From contig JAGTXZ010000020.1 of NCBI GenBank assembly GCA_018398575.1, forward strand, positions 2,790,001-2,854,000: DNA of 64,000 bases. Direction: 5' to 3'. A program made the position numbers and the translations under genes. Under the pieces are notes generated by a model. That model did not search any database. It was not told where the DNA came from and worked only from the letters and a program-made list of their open reading frames with translations. Below, piece after piece: positions 12,801 through 25,800 of this stretch. The DNA is from Ampelomyces quisqualis. Lineage: Eukaryota > Ascomycota > Dothideomycetes > Pleosporales > Phaeosphaeriaceae. Position 1 is the first letter of the stretch. Every line of letters starts with the position of its first letter.

Positions 12801-14850
12801 TAAACTTTACTAATCTATAAAGCTAATTAAGGGTTTTCCTAATTAAGGGAAGAGCTAGTCTATTCTTCTTAGTAACTTAATTAAGGCCTTAATAATCTAC
12901 GCAAAGGCGTAGCGTTTTATCTTTTTTAGGCACAAATAGGATAGGTGCTCTTGCAGGGCTTATACTTTCTTAGATCTAGCCTAGGCTTTACGCTGTTGCT
13001 AAGTAGTTACGTAGTATACTTAGCTTCTTTAGTAAGAGGTTATAGAGCAGCCTATATAGAGCTGTAGTTTCTTCTTCTAACTTAATAGCGTAGTTGCCTC
13101 TGTAGTGCTGCAGTAGCGCGTTAGCAGCGTTACTGTTTACAACGTCTTTAAAATCCTTAAGTTTAAGAGGCTATAATAAGTATTTAGTAGAGAAGGATTA
13201 TAGACTGCTTACTAGAACTACGTATACGCTTAGCTTGTTGTAAAGAGATCCTGTAAAGGTTTTTACGTCTTTAACCTTTATTGTATTAGTGTTAAGCTTG
13301 TAGCGCTACTACTTTAACTTGTAGTTAATAATAATATGCTCTTCTTTTAGGCTTAGTAGACCTAAAATAACAGGTTGTACTGCATTAGCAATTCTATATA
13401 GGATAGTAGTAAAGGACTTAGTTATACCTTAGTTATTCTTTATTATTAGATAAGCTTAATAAGCGTAGAAGCTAAGTATAGTGCTTAAGTTAAGTAAGTA
13501 GATAGTTAGTAGCGCAGCGCTGTTAATATAAGAGAGATCCTTAAGCAAGGCAACTCTCTTGTTAATAGTACTAAGTTCTGCACTGTAGTTAATTAGAATT
13601 TGTGTAAGCTGTGTAGCGCTGTTGTTACGCAGCGTCCTAAGTACTTTAATATAATCTTTCTATTATAGTAGAACTTAGGCTGTTAAGAGGAAGGCTCTTC
13701 TTAGGCCTACCTGTTTTTTATTTGTATTGCGTTTAAACTAGTAATAGAAGAAGAGCTATTAAGCCTTAATCTATACTTTCTAGCCTAATAGCCTATCTTG
13801 CTATAATAGTAGCAAGCGTTAGTTAGCTTTAGGCTTAGGTTTATAGTGCTAGTAACACAACATTATAGAGCTGTTGCGTCTAGTTTAGGCTGTAAAGTTT
13901 TTCCTATACTAGGCGTTCTATATATATAATAGTATAGTAATAGTATACTGCTACTGCAGCGCAAGTTGTCTTCTAGCGTTACAGCGCGTTTAACAAGTTC
14001 TCTGCAGGTAGTAGAGAACTTAGTATAGTTAGAGAAGGCTACTCTAATCTCTAGGTAGAGTTTGCTGTATAAGTGCATTACTAGGTGTTTCGGTTTATAA
14101 GAGAGATTTACTTAATTTTCTAAAGTAGATAGATAGGCTACAAATTTATTTACTATTTAGCTATCCTTTTAGGATACCTTTTAATACTATATAGTAACTT
14201 AAAGCTCTTTATTTATAAGGCTCTTAATCTAATTAAGTAGAAAGAACATTATGTTGCGCTACGCTAGCGTTTTACTGTTGTCTTTCTATTTCCTCTATAT
14301 CTACATTTGTTAAAACATAGTTTATAGGTATTAAAAGGTAAAGGTAATCTTTTAATCCTTAAGCTAGAAGGCTAAGGGGTCTAATTAAAAGGTAATAGAT
14401 AGCCTAGCCTTAAAGTCCTAATACTCTTTAATTTCCTTACCTTTAAAGACAGAGATTTTTTTAATCTTTAGCCTGCGTCCTAGTAGCGCTAATAGGTTAA
14501 GTTAAGGGCGTTGCGCTAGTAGGGACGTATTGCGTCTAACTAGGGGGGTTAGTAGATCTGTTTTATTTAGGGCGCCTAAGAGCTGTTTAGGAGGTAAGAG
14601 AGGTTGTTTACTTACTAATAATTGCTCCTATTAGCGTACTTCCTCTTCTAGAGTCTAGATCTTAGCTTACTCCTTAAGTTCTTAGCGCTAGCGCTTTAGC
14701 TGCGCTAAGCGTTTGCCTAGGCTAAGTATTAATTTCTTATTAGAGGTGTTTTCCCTTAATAGATTAGCTAGTAGGCTTAGAGGCAGATCTTAATCTATTG
14801 TTATTAGGTAACTAGGCTGCTATTCTTTTGCAAGGTAGAGGAATTAAAAC
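9863..14850 (-). pseudogene. Element A gag-pol with chromodomain, RIP-inactivated
   Basis: Sense order on the minus strand runs from the LTR-proximal Gag (from about 14,800) to a Lys-rich pol tail ending about 9,900-9,990. The reverse transcriptase block at about 12,720-12,960 reads S-P-x-x-A-P-I-L-F-V, then L-R-L-C-V-D-Y, then a T-K-K-N-R block, typical of Ty3/Gypsy. The chromodomain-like N-Y-L-V-K-x-K-G block at about 10,020-10,110 places it among chromoviruses. Stops are nearly all TAG/TAA. Its sequence is clearly different from the E family. Confidence 0.75.
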
Positions 14851-15085
14851 TGTAAGAGGTTTGTATAGCAGCAAAGTTATAGGATAATAATAGCAGTATA
14901 AGTAAAAGTAAGTTAATTCTTGTTCTACTACTTTAGTGTAGAACTACTCTTTTGTAGATATAACTAGATGCGTGTTTTTATAACTAAAATACACTAGGTC
15001 TGCGCTAGCATAGCGCTGTTAAGACGCTAGGGTAGCTGTACGCGTTCTACGCGTAAAGACGCTAAGGTAGCGTTATTGTAGCGCA
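14851..15085 (-). repeat. Element A LTR, right copy, first part
   Basis: This is the first 235 bp of the right 282-bp LTR. It is interrupted after GCGCA (15,081-15,085) by element E2 and resumes at 22,187. Confidence 0.9.
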
Positions 15086-15384
15086 TGTAACGACGCAGGT
15101 AGGTACAGCTATTAGAATTAAATCAGATACGTATTAGAGGCATATAGGAGTGCGTGTTGTATCAGAGATTCTAAATTAGCTATATACCTATAGGTCTTAT
15201 ACAGAAAGACAAGAGAAACTTGTCCTCTATCTATGCTATAGGCTTATATTTATAGTAGGCGTAGCAGCTAAGTTAGAGCGCTGTTAGAGCGCTTTTAGTC
15301 CTAATCTACTAGCTTCCTATATAATCTATTACTAAGCCTTTATAAGGTATTAGATGTAACATGTGTTTATATGTGCTTGTTACA
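15086..15384 (-). repeat. E2 LTR, left copy
   Basis: 299 bp, beginning TGTAACGACGCAGG and ending TTGTTACA; partner of 21,883-22,181. Confidence 0.95.
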
Positions 15385-15707
15385 TTACCCCTCTTCTTAA
15401 AATTAATAGTCTCTATCAATTAGGTCTATATTAGTGTTGTTTTAGATACCTCTCTAAATTGTTATAAACTCTTATTTACCTTAAGTTTATTTTAAGATAA
15501 CGTAATATAGCTGTTTGTTGTTGTTTTAATTAGCGCGCTAGCGCGTTTAACGTTCCTAACTTTACCTTAAGCTTTTTAAGCATATATATAAGGCTAGCCC
15601 TCTAGTATACTACTTCTCTATACTCTCCCTCTTACGTTTGTATACCTAAAGCTATCTAAGCCTTATCCTTTCTTAATTACTAGCTAACTATATAGTAGAT
15701 ACACACA

Positions 15708-16412
15708 ATACCTATTTCTGTCCCTCCTAGAGCTTATCCTCTAGCCTATTAAGTTATTTACCTGCAGGCTGCAAGGGCTTTTGCCTGCAGCTATTTTAAT
15801 ATTAAGTTTAGATTCTATTTAGACGTGTCTAAGAAGTGTACTTATTGCACACTCTTAAATAAGAAGTGTTGCCTAGTTCCTCTATATGCAGGCTAGGAGT
15901 ATAATAGCCTCTCTAGGGCCCTTAACTGCAGGTTTACTGCCTTAGGTAGAGATAAGTCTAATAAGGTAGTGTTAAAGCAAGAGGCTGCTATTAAGAAGGT
16001 AGCGTTTTAGTTAGCTACTGTTATGCAAGTAAGCACTATATAAGTAGCTAATATAAATAACGCTAACTTGTTAGTTAGCGCTTATTACTAGAGGGAGAAG
16101 CTAGCTAAGGAGGTTAGGGCAATAGCTAAAGAGGTTAGGTTGCTTAGGAAAAGCATAGCTAGGTTAACTAGTGTAGTTGCTTAGCTAGTAGATATTATAA
16201 TAGCATTAAGAGCTAATTAGTTAGTAGAGTAGAAGAAGGCGCAAAAGGCAGCGCAAAAGGCTAGTACTTGCAGTAAGCAGGGCTAGAACAAAAGACTACT
16301 AGGTAGTGCGTTAGTGTCTGCACCTAGGGATTTAGACAATTAAGAACGTTCTACTAGTAGCAACAACAGTCTACTATTAGATCTAATAGAAGAGTAAAAC
16401 TCTTATTATTAA
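15708..16412 (+). pseudogene. E2 antisense ORF, Cys-cluster/coiled-coil protein
   Basis: It is collinear with the E1 antisense ORF at exactly the same offset (622 bp) from the left LTR end. The start ATG has become ATA. The cluster C-x2-C-x6-C-C is retained (C-T-Y-C then C-C six residues on), and the coiled-coil-like segment remains in frame apart from TAG/TAA codons. Orientation is antisense to gag-pol. Function is unknown. Confidence 0.7.
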
Positions 16413-16499
16413 TAGCTGTTACCTACTAGTGTAGTAGTTACAATATTAAGTTTAATTTCCCTAACATAATTATCTTGCAATACTGTAAAATCTTTAACT

Positions 16500-19400
16500 T
16501 CTTTTTCCTATACTATAATCTACTTAGCTAACGCTTATAGAAGTCTTAGCTATTTTAAATAGCGTTTATAGAACGCTTACAACATGTATAGAGCGCTTAT
16601 AAAGTTTAAGGCATTATACTAGGTAGAGTTAGAATTATAGCCTACCTATTTTACACAATACTTTAGAATAGAGCAGTATAGCTTGCTAGCTAGGATCTCT
16701 TTAACTTTCTATTCTTTAACGCCTTAAATTAGGATGCTAGATAGGTTTAGGCTTAGCTAACTAGGCAGGGGGTTGTTAGAGTCCTTACAGAGAACATCTA
16801 GAGTAAACACGTTATAGATCTTAGATCCTTTAGGTAGCTTTAGTTAAAATAAATAGCTAACTTGTTCTAGGACTTTAAAGGGGCCTTTCTACAATTTAGC
16901 AAGTTTGCAACTTAGGTAAGTAACAAATAAGTTTTAGGTTAAGAGGTAAACCTTATTACCTACTACCTAATTAACAGGTTAATAATATTTGTTTACCTTA
17001 GTAGCTATTTATTACTACGCCTTCTCTATATTGTCTTTGGCTGTGCGCTAGGCTTTATGTATATAGGTAGCTAAGCTTAAGGCATTCTTAACATTTACAT
17101 CTTTGTGTTTTAAAGGAAATAATACTTAATCCTAGCTCTGTTATAGTTTAGATCTAAACAAGAGCTAGTAAGGTGCTATACTAATTACAGAGTATAGCAG
17201 TGTAGCTTAAGCTTAATTAATTATTAGCAAGAGGTTACTCTAGTTGTCCTAGTAGTAGGATACAAAGGGCCTTAATTGTTAATTAATATACTTGTTTATA
17301 ATCTTAGTTTGTCTATTAGTTTGTTTATAGTAGGCTGTAGAAAGCTTAATTTGTACGCCTAGGATCTTGCAGAACTTAGACTAGAATTAAGATACAAACT
17401 AGAGGCTGTAGTTAGACACTATGCTTTTAGGCGTGTAGCTAAATTAGTATACCTATTAGATAAACAAATAAGCTATTTCCTAGGCGTTAATAGTCTTGTA
17501 ATACAGGATAGAGATAGCTTGCTTTAATAGGCAATTAATAATAACTATAATTTAATTATAGCTATGCTAATTAGTTAGAAATGTCTTAAAATCCATACAC
17601 AAATGCTGCATAGGCCTGTTAGAAATTAGTAATAGATAGAGGAACTCTTAGGATCAGAGCTGTCTTAGATAGAATCTTTAATAAGAAACGCAGTTTTATA
17701 TATAGCGTTTACATATAGCCTCTATGCCTTTCTAGTAGTATTACTAAGCTAAGAGCTAATACATCTTTATAGCACTTAGATAAGCAGTAGATACCTAATT
17801 ATAAGCTTCTCTAATTAGTTAGGTATATAAAGAGAAATCTCTAGGTATATAAAGGCGTAAGTAATAAAGTAGTAGTCCTTCTTAGACATAATACAGCTGT
17901 AGTAGCTTAAGACGCTCTTTCTTAAAGAAGCAGCAATTCTCTACTAGAAGGGCTTTAATTAGTTCTAACAAGTTAAGGTTTAGGGGGGCACTAATAGATT
18001 AGACTAAAATAGCTAAAATATTAACCTCTAGCTAGTTACAGACGTAGTTCTAAGCTAGTTTAGAGTTAATCTAGGGGTTTAGGCGCTTAGGTCCTAGAAG
18101 TACACAGGATCTGTTGTCTTGTTAGGCAGCCTTAACCTTGCTAACATCCTGTTCCCTTTGGCTTAAGATATTAGCTTACTTATTAAGCTTGCTAGGCGTG
18201 TACTTAATGCAGAAATTAAAAGGGGCAATAATCTCTACCTATTGTGCTTAACGTGTATTAAGAACCTTAGTAGTTATAAAGTATTCTAAGGAGCAGTAAT
18301 TTAAATACACCTAGATTTAACTCTATATAGAGGTAAGTTTAGCTCTCTACTTCTTAAACGCTTTTAAAATAGCAAAAAGTTCTTTGTTATATATTTCTTA
18401 ATTAAGCTTAGCCCTAGATAGGGCGTAACTATAGAAGGCTACAGGATACTACTTGTTGTTAGAGTGCTTCTAAGAAAGTACTCCTGCTATTACTCTATCT
18501 AACGCGTTAGTTTCTAACTTTGTATTATACTTAGGATAGAAATAAGATAGCGTAGAAATAGCTAGAAGTAAGGCTTTAATCTAATTAAAAGCCTATTAGC
18601 AGTCTATAGTCTATTTAAACAGTGTAAAAGGACTTTAAAGCTTTAGGATTAGTTTAGCTACACAGGAGAAATCCTTAATAAATTGTTAATAGAAACCTAC
18701 AAAACCAAGAAATAACTTAACGCTAGTAACTATAGTAGGTTTAGCCTAGTTTTAAAGTACTTCTACCTTATCTAGGTTAACTTTAGTGCCCTAGTTTGTT
18801 AAAACGTAACCTAGATACTTTATACAGGTTACATAGAATTTACTCTTCTAAATATCTACTTAGAGTCCTGCAGTATGTAGGCGCTCTAGGACCTTTTAGA
18901 CGTGTTCCTAATGTAAGTTTATATCCTTTAAGTAGATTAGAATATTATTAAGATACGCAATGCAGAAATTATTAAGATAATTAATTAGTATATTATTTAT
19001 GTAGCGCTAATACGTTGCTAGCCTATTACACAAGCTAAAAGAAAGAACCTTATACTTATATATACTATAACAGGTCTAAAAGGTAGTATACTCTTTAGAG
19101 TTAAGATCTATACAAATTTTGTTAAAGGCAGCCTAGATATTAAACTTAGTAAAGATCTTAGCTTTAGAGGGACGTAATAGCAGCTTATTAATACAAGGGA
19201 TTAGATAGACATCTTTGCGCGTAAGAGCGTTAATCTTCTAGTAGTCTACACAGATGCGTATATCTCTATTTAGTTTGCGTACACAAAGAATAAGTAAAGT
19301 AAAAGAGCTTTGGCTAGCCTTAATAAAACCCTTCTAAAGGTGTTCTTAGACGTAGGCCTTAGTAGCTTTAAGCTCCTCTTAATTCTGCTTGTACAAGGGA

Positions 19401-21660
19401 CTAAACGCATTTAGTAATAGTTCTTTAAGAATAATCTTGTAATTATACAGACAGTAAAAAGGCAATTAATTAGCTGCTAACTTACTAAATATATTCTAAT
19501 ACTAGGAGTAACAGGTAGGTAATTTCTTATCTAATTAGCTTTAATTGTCTGCGTTGTCCTTAGAGGCAAGGATCCTGTTAATCTTATAGAGGCTTATTAT
19601 AAAGAACTTGTTCTAGGGCTTCTTTATAATAAAGTAAAATGCATTAGCAGAAATAAGAGCTATGTAGGTGCTTAGAGGGGATTTAGACTCTAAGTAGGTT
19701 TGCTTAGTTAGGGTATAAGGAATCTCTAAGATTTTTTAGGCTAATAGAAGCTTTAAGCATCCCTTAATACAATAAATAGAAGAAGGGAAATAGTAAGGAC
19801 TGTTTTAGATACAATAGTCTTCTTTCTCCTATAGAGTGTTGCGTTGTTGCACATTAAGATAGACAGTAGCTAGCACTATAGCTTAATGTAGAATAGTAAA
19901 AATAGGAGGTAAAGGATTGTATAAACAGGGGTACTTAGATAGCCAAATAAACTGTAACCTATCTATGTCTAATTAAATCTTAAATTATCTTAACTATTAG
20001 AGGCTAAGTATACAATCCTAAGACCTAAGATCAAGGATAAGGAATAGATAGTTTAAAATCTTTTAGCTATTAATATTTAAGTGTAGTTAAATATATTAAG
20101 TAACTAAAGAAGTAATCTAATTCTTAAAGCTACGTACCTAAACCTAGAAGGGGAGCTTTTAGATAGGTTGCTGTAAGGCTTTAGAAACAAATAATACAAT
20201 TTGCAAATTTAAGAATAAAAAACCTTAGGTACTAGTGTTAACAAGAGTATTAAGGCGTAAGCTAAGGCCTTAGTTGTAAAGAAGCGTAGGCATAAGGAAA
20301 TAGAGACTGCAAAACAAATAAGAAAGGTTAAGGTAGAATAGATTGTAACAGCTTAGGCCTAGAAAGAAGTATTCTTTTAGGCGCTTTTATTTTTTGTACA
20401 ATATACCTTCTAATTAGGTTACTCTTAAGCATCTTTATACTTATCTACTTCTATAGCTTTAATCTAACGCACACAAGGCTTTATGTAGTTACTAGAGTAG
20501 TGTTCTAGCTTACTACAATTATAACAACTACTAGAAGTCTTCTATTATTCTAGCTTAAGAGTCTTTGTAGAAAGACGCACTGTTATAGATTAATAGGCTA
20601 GCGCAGAATTTGTTAGAGCGTTAGTAGTAGTAGTCTAATTCAGCTCCAAATTCTGTTATAGGGCTAACCTAATTGGCAACTTTACAGTAGCTAGTGTTAT
20701 ACTTAGTATAGGGTTGTTCTTCTGCTCTATATTGTATGCAGTAAGGTGTTCTACTATCTAATTAAATAAGTTCTTTTATTAGTGCCTAAATCCTAGGTTA
20801 GAGGCTTATAACCCTAGCGTAATCTTAGTCTACAAGTAGTAAAACTACTCTAAAGAGGGTACTTATCCCTTAACTGCAGAACTTAAAAACCTAGCTTTAA
20901 ATAAAGGAAACGTTTCCTCCTTTATTATCTGCAATTAATTAAACGCTGCACAGCTTTTAGCTACCTTATTACCTGTAATAAAATAGAACTTAAGTAGCTT
21001 AACTATTTACTTAGCGTTCTAGAATTACTCTTAATTAGTATCTAATAAATATTATAGCTTAAGATAGCCCTTAGCTAATCTTATAGTATAGCCCTATACT
21101 AAGGCTATGCGTTGTCTTTTAGTCTAATAGTAATCCAAGTTAATTTTAAGTTAATCCTAGATTAAGGCCTGCTATTAGCAGAAGGTAGGATCTTTTCTAT
21201 TGCTAAGATTATCTATATTAGGCGTTTTCTTAGATTGTTAAAGTTAGCAAGAGCTCTTATAGCAATATAAGTACTTAGATGTAAAGCTATTAGATAAACA
21301 GTAAGGTACAGAATTATTCTAGGGTAATTTAGTAGTAGGTAGGGGCTTGTCTAGTCCTACTAACAGAGTTAGTCCTTTCTTAAAGGAATTAATTTCTGCT
21401 AACACCTGTTTTAAATCTTGTTATAATTAATTAACCTCTATTTAGGCAAGGATTAGATTTAGTGTAGCTCTAGGCTAAAGAAGTTCCTTAGTGTCTATCT
21501 TTTTTACTTTAGCACTCTGTTACTAAGTTGTTACAGTTAATACAGAGTTGTCTTAGAGGAAGGCTCCTAAGGTTAGTTCTTTAGAGAGAGTTATTAGCGT
21601 TGCCTCTAATACTCCTAGGTTATTAATAGTCTCTAAGTTTCTATTATAGCGCCAAACGCA
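16500..21660 (-). pseudogene. E2 gag-pol, RIP-inactivated
   Basis: Limits are approximate. Gag, reverse transcriptase, RNase H, integrase and chromodomain regions are collinear with E1 and E3; the knuckle-encoding segment starts near 20,526. Stop codons are frequent and almost all are TAG/TAA. Confidence 0.8.
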
Positions 21661-21882
21661 ACTTTTCTAAAGTAATCCTAACTGTTATATTAATAGAAAG
21701 ATCTAAACCTAAAGGCTTTAGTTGCTAGGAGATCTAAGGGATCTTAACTATGTTTAATAGATTTAAGGTTGCAAACAAATCTAATTTAGATAGGGTTCTA
21801 GACGTTTTAACGTAATCTTTTTAAAAGTAAATAGTAATATTATCTAAATGCTATTACTAGTAGGATAAAGTTTCTCTTATAA

Positions 21883-22181
21883 TATAATAACGCAGGTAGG
21901 TACAGCTATTAGGATTAAATTAGATATATATTAGAGGTATATAGAAGTGCATATTGTATTAGAGATTCTAGATTAGCTATACACCTATAGGTCTTGTACA
22001 GAAGGACAAGAGAAACTTATCCTCTATCTATGCTATAGGCTTATATTTATAGTAGGCGTAGCAGCTAAGTTAGAGCGCTGTTAGAGCGCTTTTAGTTCTA
22101 ATCTACTAGCTTCCTATATAATCTGTTACTAAGCCTTTATAAGGTATTAGATATAACATGTGTTTACATGTGCTTGTTACA
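21883..22181 (-). repeat. E2 LTR, right copy
   Basis: 299 bp, RIP-altered start TATAATAACGCAGG, intact end TTGTTACA, followed by GCGCA. Confidence 0.95.
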
Positions 22182-22186
22182 GCGCA

Positions 22187-22233
22187 GGTGCATTACTATG
22201 CAACTAACAGCTCTGCGCTATAGTATTCTTATA
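22187..22233 (-). repeat. Element A LTR, right copy, remainder
   Basis: These are the last 47 bp of the LTR, following the E2 target duplication GCGCA (22,182-22,186). The two parts sum to 282 bp, equal to the left copy, and the next five bases are the element A duplication GTAGC. Confidence 0.9.
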
Positions 22234-22238
22234 GTAGC

Positions 22239-22326
22239 TTATAGTGTACTACTTCTTATACTCTAAGTAATACAGCTACTGTAACTCTTTACTTAGGCAG
22301 CAAATAAGCACCTTAGTGCTATTAAT
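22239..22326 (-). pseudogene. PIF/Harbinger-type transposase relic, middle piece
   Basis: This strip of host DNA lies between element A and element E3. On the minus strand it reads like I-C-x-x-S-K-E-x-Q followed by Y-Y-x-x-Y-K-K, matching the C-R-P-x-x-x-Q-x-x-x-Y-S-G-x-K-R-x-H block that follows the first DDE aspartate in Harbinger transposases. It joins 29,015 on its N-terminal side and 1146 on its C-terminal side. Confidence 0.55.
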
Positions 22327-22625
22327 TGTGACAAGCACATGCAAACACATGTTACATCCAATACCTTATAAAGGCTTAGTAATAGATTATGTAGAGAGCT
22401 AGTAGATTAGGACTAAAAGCGCTCTAACAGCGCTCTAACTCAGCTGCTACGCCTACTATAAATATAAGCCTATAGCATAGATAGAGGACAAGTTTCTCTT
22501 GTCCTTCTGTACAAGACCTATAGGTGTATAGCTAATCTAGAATCTCTAATACAACACGCACTCCTATATGCCTCTAATACGTATCCAATTCAATCCCAAT
22601 AGCTATACCTACCTGCGTTGTTACA
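22327..22625 (+). repeat. E3 LTR, left (5') copy
   Basis: 299 bp, begins TGTGACAAGCACATGC, ends GTTGTTACA; partner of 28,716-29,014. Confidence 0.95.
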
Positions 22626-22849
22626 TTACAAGAGAAACTTTGTCCTGCTAGTAATAGCATTCAGATAATATTGCTATTTACTTTTAAAAAGATTGCGTCA
22701 AAACGTCTAGAACCCTATCTAAATCAGATTTGTTTGCAACCTTAAATCTATTAAACACAGTTAGGATCTCTTAGATCTCCTAACAGCTAAAGCCTTTAGG
22801 TTTAGATCTTTCTATTAATACAACAGTTAGGATTACTTTAGAAAAGTCG

Positions 22850-25800
22850 CGTTTAGCGCTACAATAGAAACTTAGAAACTATTAATAACCTAGGAGTATT
22901 AGAGGCAACGCTAATAACTCCCCCTAAAGAACTAACCCTAAGAGCCTTCTCCTAAGACAACTCTGTATTAACTGTAACAACCTAGTAACAGAGTGCTAAA
23001 GTAAAAAAGATAGACACTAAGGAACCCCCTTAGCCTAGAGCTGCACTAAATCTAACCCTTGCCTAAATAGAGGTTAATTAATTACAACAAGATTTGAAAC
23101 AGGCTCTAGTAGAAATTAATTCCCTTAAGAAAGGACTAACTCTGTTAGTAGGACTAGACAAGCCTCTACCTACTACTAAATTACCCTAGAACAATTCTGT
23201 ACTCTGCTGTTTATCTAACAGCTCTACATCTAAGTACTTATATTGCTATAAGAGCTCTTGCTAACTTTAACAATCTAAGAAAACGCCTAATATAGATAAT
23301 CTTAGCAATAGAAAAGATCCTACCTTCTGCTAATAGCAGGCCTTAATCTAGGATTAACTTAAAATTAACTTGGATTACTATTGGACTAAAAGACAACGTA
23401 TAACACTAGTTGCTGCTAAGTTACCAATTAGGTTAGCCCTATAACAGAATTTAGAGCCAAATTAGACTACTACTACTAACGCTCCAATAAATTCTACGCT
23501 AGCCTATTAATCTACAACAGTGTGTCTTCCTACAAAAACTCCTAAGCTAGAACAATAGAAGACTTCTAGTAGTTGTTACAATTGCAGTAAGCTAGGACAC
23601 TACTCTAGTAACTGCACAAAGCCTTATGTGCGTTAGATTAAAGCTGTAGAAGTAGATAAGTATAAAGATACTTAAGAGCAACCTAATCAGAAGGTGTATT
23701 ATACAAGAAACAGAAGCGCCTAAGAGGACACTTCTCCCTAGGCCTAAGCTGTTACAATCTATCTTACCTTAACCTTTTCTATTTGTTTTGCAGTCCCTAT
23801 TTCCTTATGCCTACGCTTCTTTATAACTAAGGCCTTAGCTTACGCCTTAATACTCTTGTTAACACTAGTACTTAAGGTTTCCTATTTTTGAATTTACAAA
23901 TTGTTTTATCTGTTTCTAAAGCCTTACAGCAACCTATCCAGAAGCTCCCCTTCTAGGTTTAGGTACGCAGCTTCAAGGATTAGATTACTTCTTTAGTTAC
24001 TTAATATATTTAACTACACTTAAATATTAATAGCTAAAAGATTTTGAACTGTCTATTCCTTATCCTTAATCTTAGGTCTTAAGATTGTATACTTGGCCTC
24101 TAATAGTTAAGACAATTTAAGATTCAATTAGACATAGATAAGTTACAGTTTATTTAGCTATCTAAGTACCTCTGTTTATACAATCCTTTACCCTCTATTT
24201 CTACTATTCTACATTAAGCTACAGTGCTAACTACTATCTATCTTAATGTGCAACAACGCAACGCCCTATAGGAGAAAGAAGACTATTGTATCTAAAATAG
24301 TCCTTACTGTTCTTCTTCTTCTATTTATTGTATCAAGGGATGCTTAAAGCTCCTATTAGCCTAAAAAATCTTAGAGATTCCTTATACCCCAACTAAGCAA
24401 ACCTGCTTAGAGTCTAAATCTCCTCTAAGCACTTGCATAGCTCTTATTTCTGCTAATACATTTTACTTTATTATAAAGAAGCCCTAGAACAAGTTCTTTA
24501 TAACAAGCCTCTATAAGATTAACAGGATCCTTGCCTCTAAGGACGACGCAGACAATTAAAGCCAATTAGATAAGAGATTACCTACCTACTACTCCTAGTA
24601 TTAGGATATATTTAGCAAGTTAGCAGCCAATCAATTGCCTCCTTACTGTCTGTATAATTACAAGATTGTCCTTGAAGAACTACTACTAAATGCGTTTAGT
24701 CTCCTGTACAAGCAGAATTAAGAGGAGCTTAAAGCTACTAAGGCCTACGTCTAAGAACACCTTTAGAAGGGTTTTATTAAGGCTAGCCAAAGCTCTTTTA
24801 CTTTACTTATTCTTTGTGTACGCAAACTAAATAGAGATATACGCATCTGTGTAGACTACTAGAAGATTAACGCTCTTACGCGCAAAGACATCTATCTAAT
24901 TCCTTATATTAATAAGCTGCTATTACGTCTCTCTAAAGCTAAGGTCTTTACTAAGTTTAACATCTAGGCTGCCTTTAACAAAATTTGTATAGATTTTAAC
25001 TCCAAAGAGTATACTACCTTTTAGACCTGTTATAGTATATATAAGTGTAAGGTTCTTTCTTTTGGCTTATATAATAGGCTAGCAACGTATTAGCGCTACA
25101 TAAACAATATACTAATTAATTATCTTAACAATTTCTGCATTACGTATCTTAATAACATTCTAATCTACTTAGAGGATATAAACTTACATTAGGAACACGT
25201 CTAAAAGGTCTTAGAGCGCCTACGTACTGCAGGACTCTAAGTAGACATTTAGAAGAGTAAATTCTATGTAACCTGCACAAAGTATCTAGGCTACGTTTTA
25301 ACAAACTAGGGCACTAAAGTTAACTCTAACAAGGTAGAAGCACTCTAAAACTAGGCTAAACCTACTACAGTTACTAGCGTTAAGTTATTTCTTAGTTTTG
25401 CTAGTTTCTATTAATAGTTTATCAAGGATTTCTCCTGTGTAGCTAAACTAATCCTAAAGCTTTAAAGTTCCTCTACACTGTTTAAATAGACTACAGACTG
25501 CTAACAGGCTTTTGATTAGATTAAAGCCTTACTCCTAGCTATTCCTACGCTATCTTATTTTTATCTTAAGTATAATATAAAGTTGAAAACTAACGCGTTA
25601 GATAGAGTAATAGCAGAGGTACTTTCTTAAAAGCACTCTAATAACAAGTAGTATCCTATAGCCTTCTATAGTTACACCCTATTTAGGGCTAAGCTTAATT
25701 AGGAAATACACAACAAAGAACTTTTTACTATCCTAAAAGTGTTTAAAAAGTAGAGAGCTAAACTTACCTCTATACAGAGTTAAATCCAGGTGTATTTAAA

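Larger units (their letters stand above)
15086..22181 (-). mobile_element. Element E2: Ty3/Gypsy chromovirus inserted in the LTR of element A
   Basis: The element is 7096 bp, the same length as E1, with 299-bp LTRs at 15,086-15,384 and 21,883-22,181. The target duplication is GCGCA (15,081-15,085 and 22,182-22,186), inside the right LTR of element A. Orientation is the same as E1, with gag-pol on the minus strand. Sequence is collinear with E1 throughout and heavily mutated by transitions, including the LTR ends (the right LTR begins TATAATAACG instead of TGTAACAACG). Confidence 0.95.
1147..22233 (-). mobile_element. Element A: Ty3/Gypsy chromovirus with two nested insertions
   Basis: The element is bounded by two 282-bp LTRs that begin TGTAAGAGG and end TTCTTATA, flanked by the 5-bp duplication GTAGC (1142-1146 and 22,234-22,238). 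Removing E1 and E2 with their duplicated targets leaves 6885 bp, a normal Gypsy length. Coding is on the minus strand. A reverse transcriptase block reads like LRLCVDY-x-GLN followed by K-x-NR-x-ALPLI (about 12,720-12,960). A chromodomain-like NYLVK-x-KG block at about 10,020-10,110 closes pol. A purine-rich tract just inside the left LTR fits the polypurine tract of a minus-strand element. All frames carry RIP-type stops, so the element is inactive. Confidence 0.9.

Noticed and set aside
13863..14078. 71-codon minus-strand frame as a small gene
   Set aside because: It lies inside the RIP-degraded gag region of element A and has no independent features.
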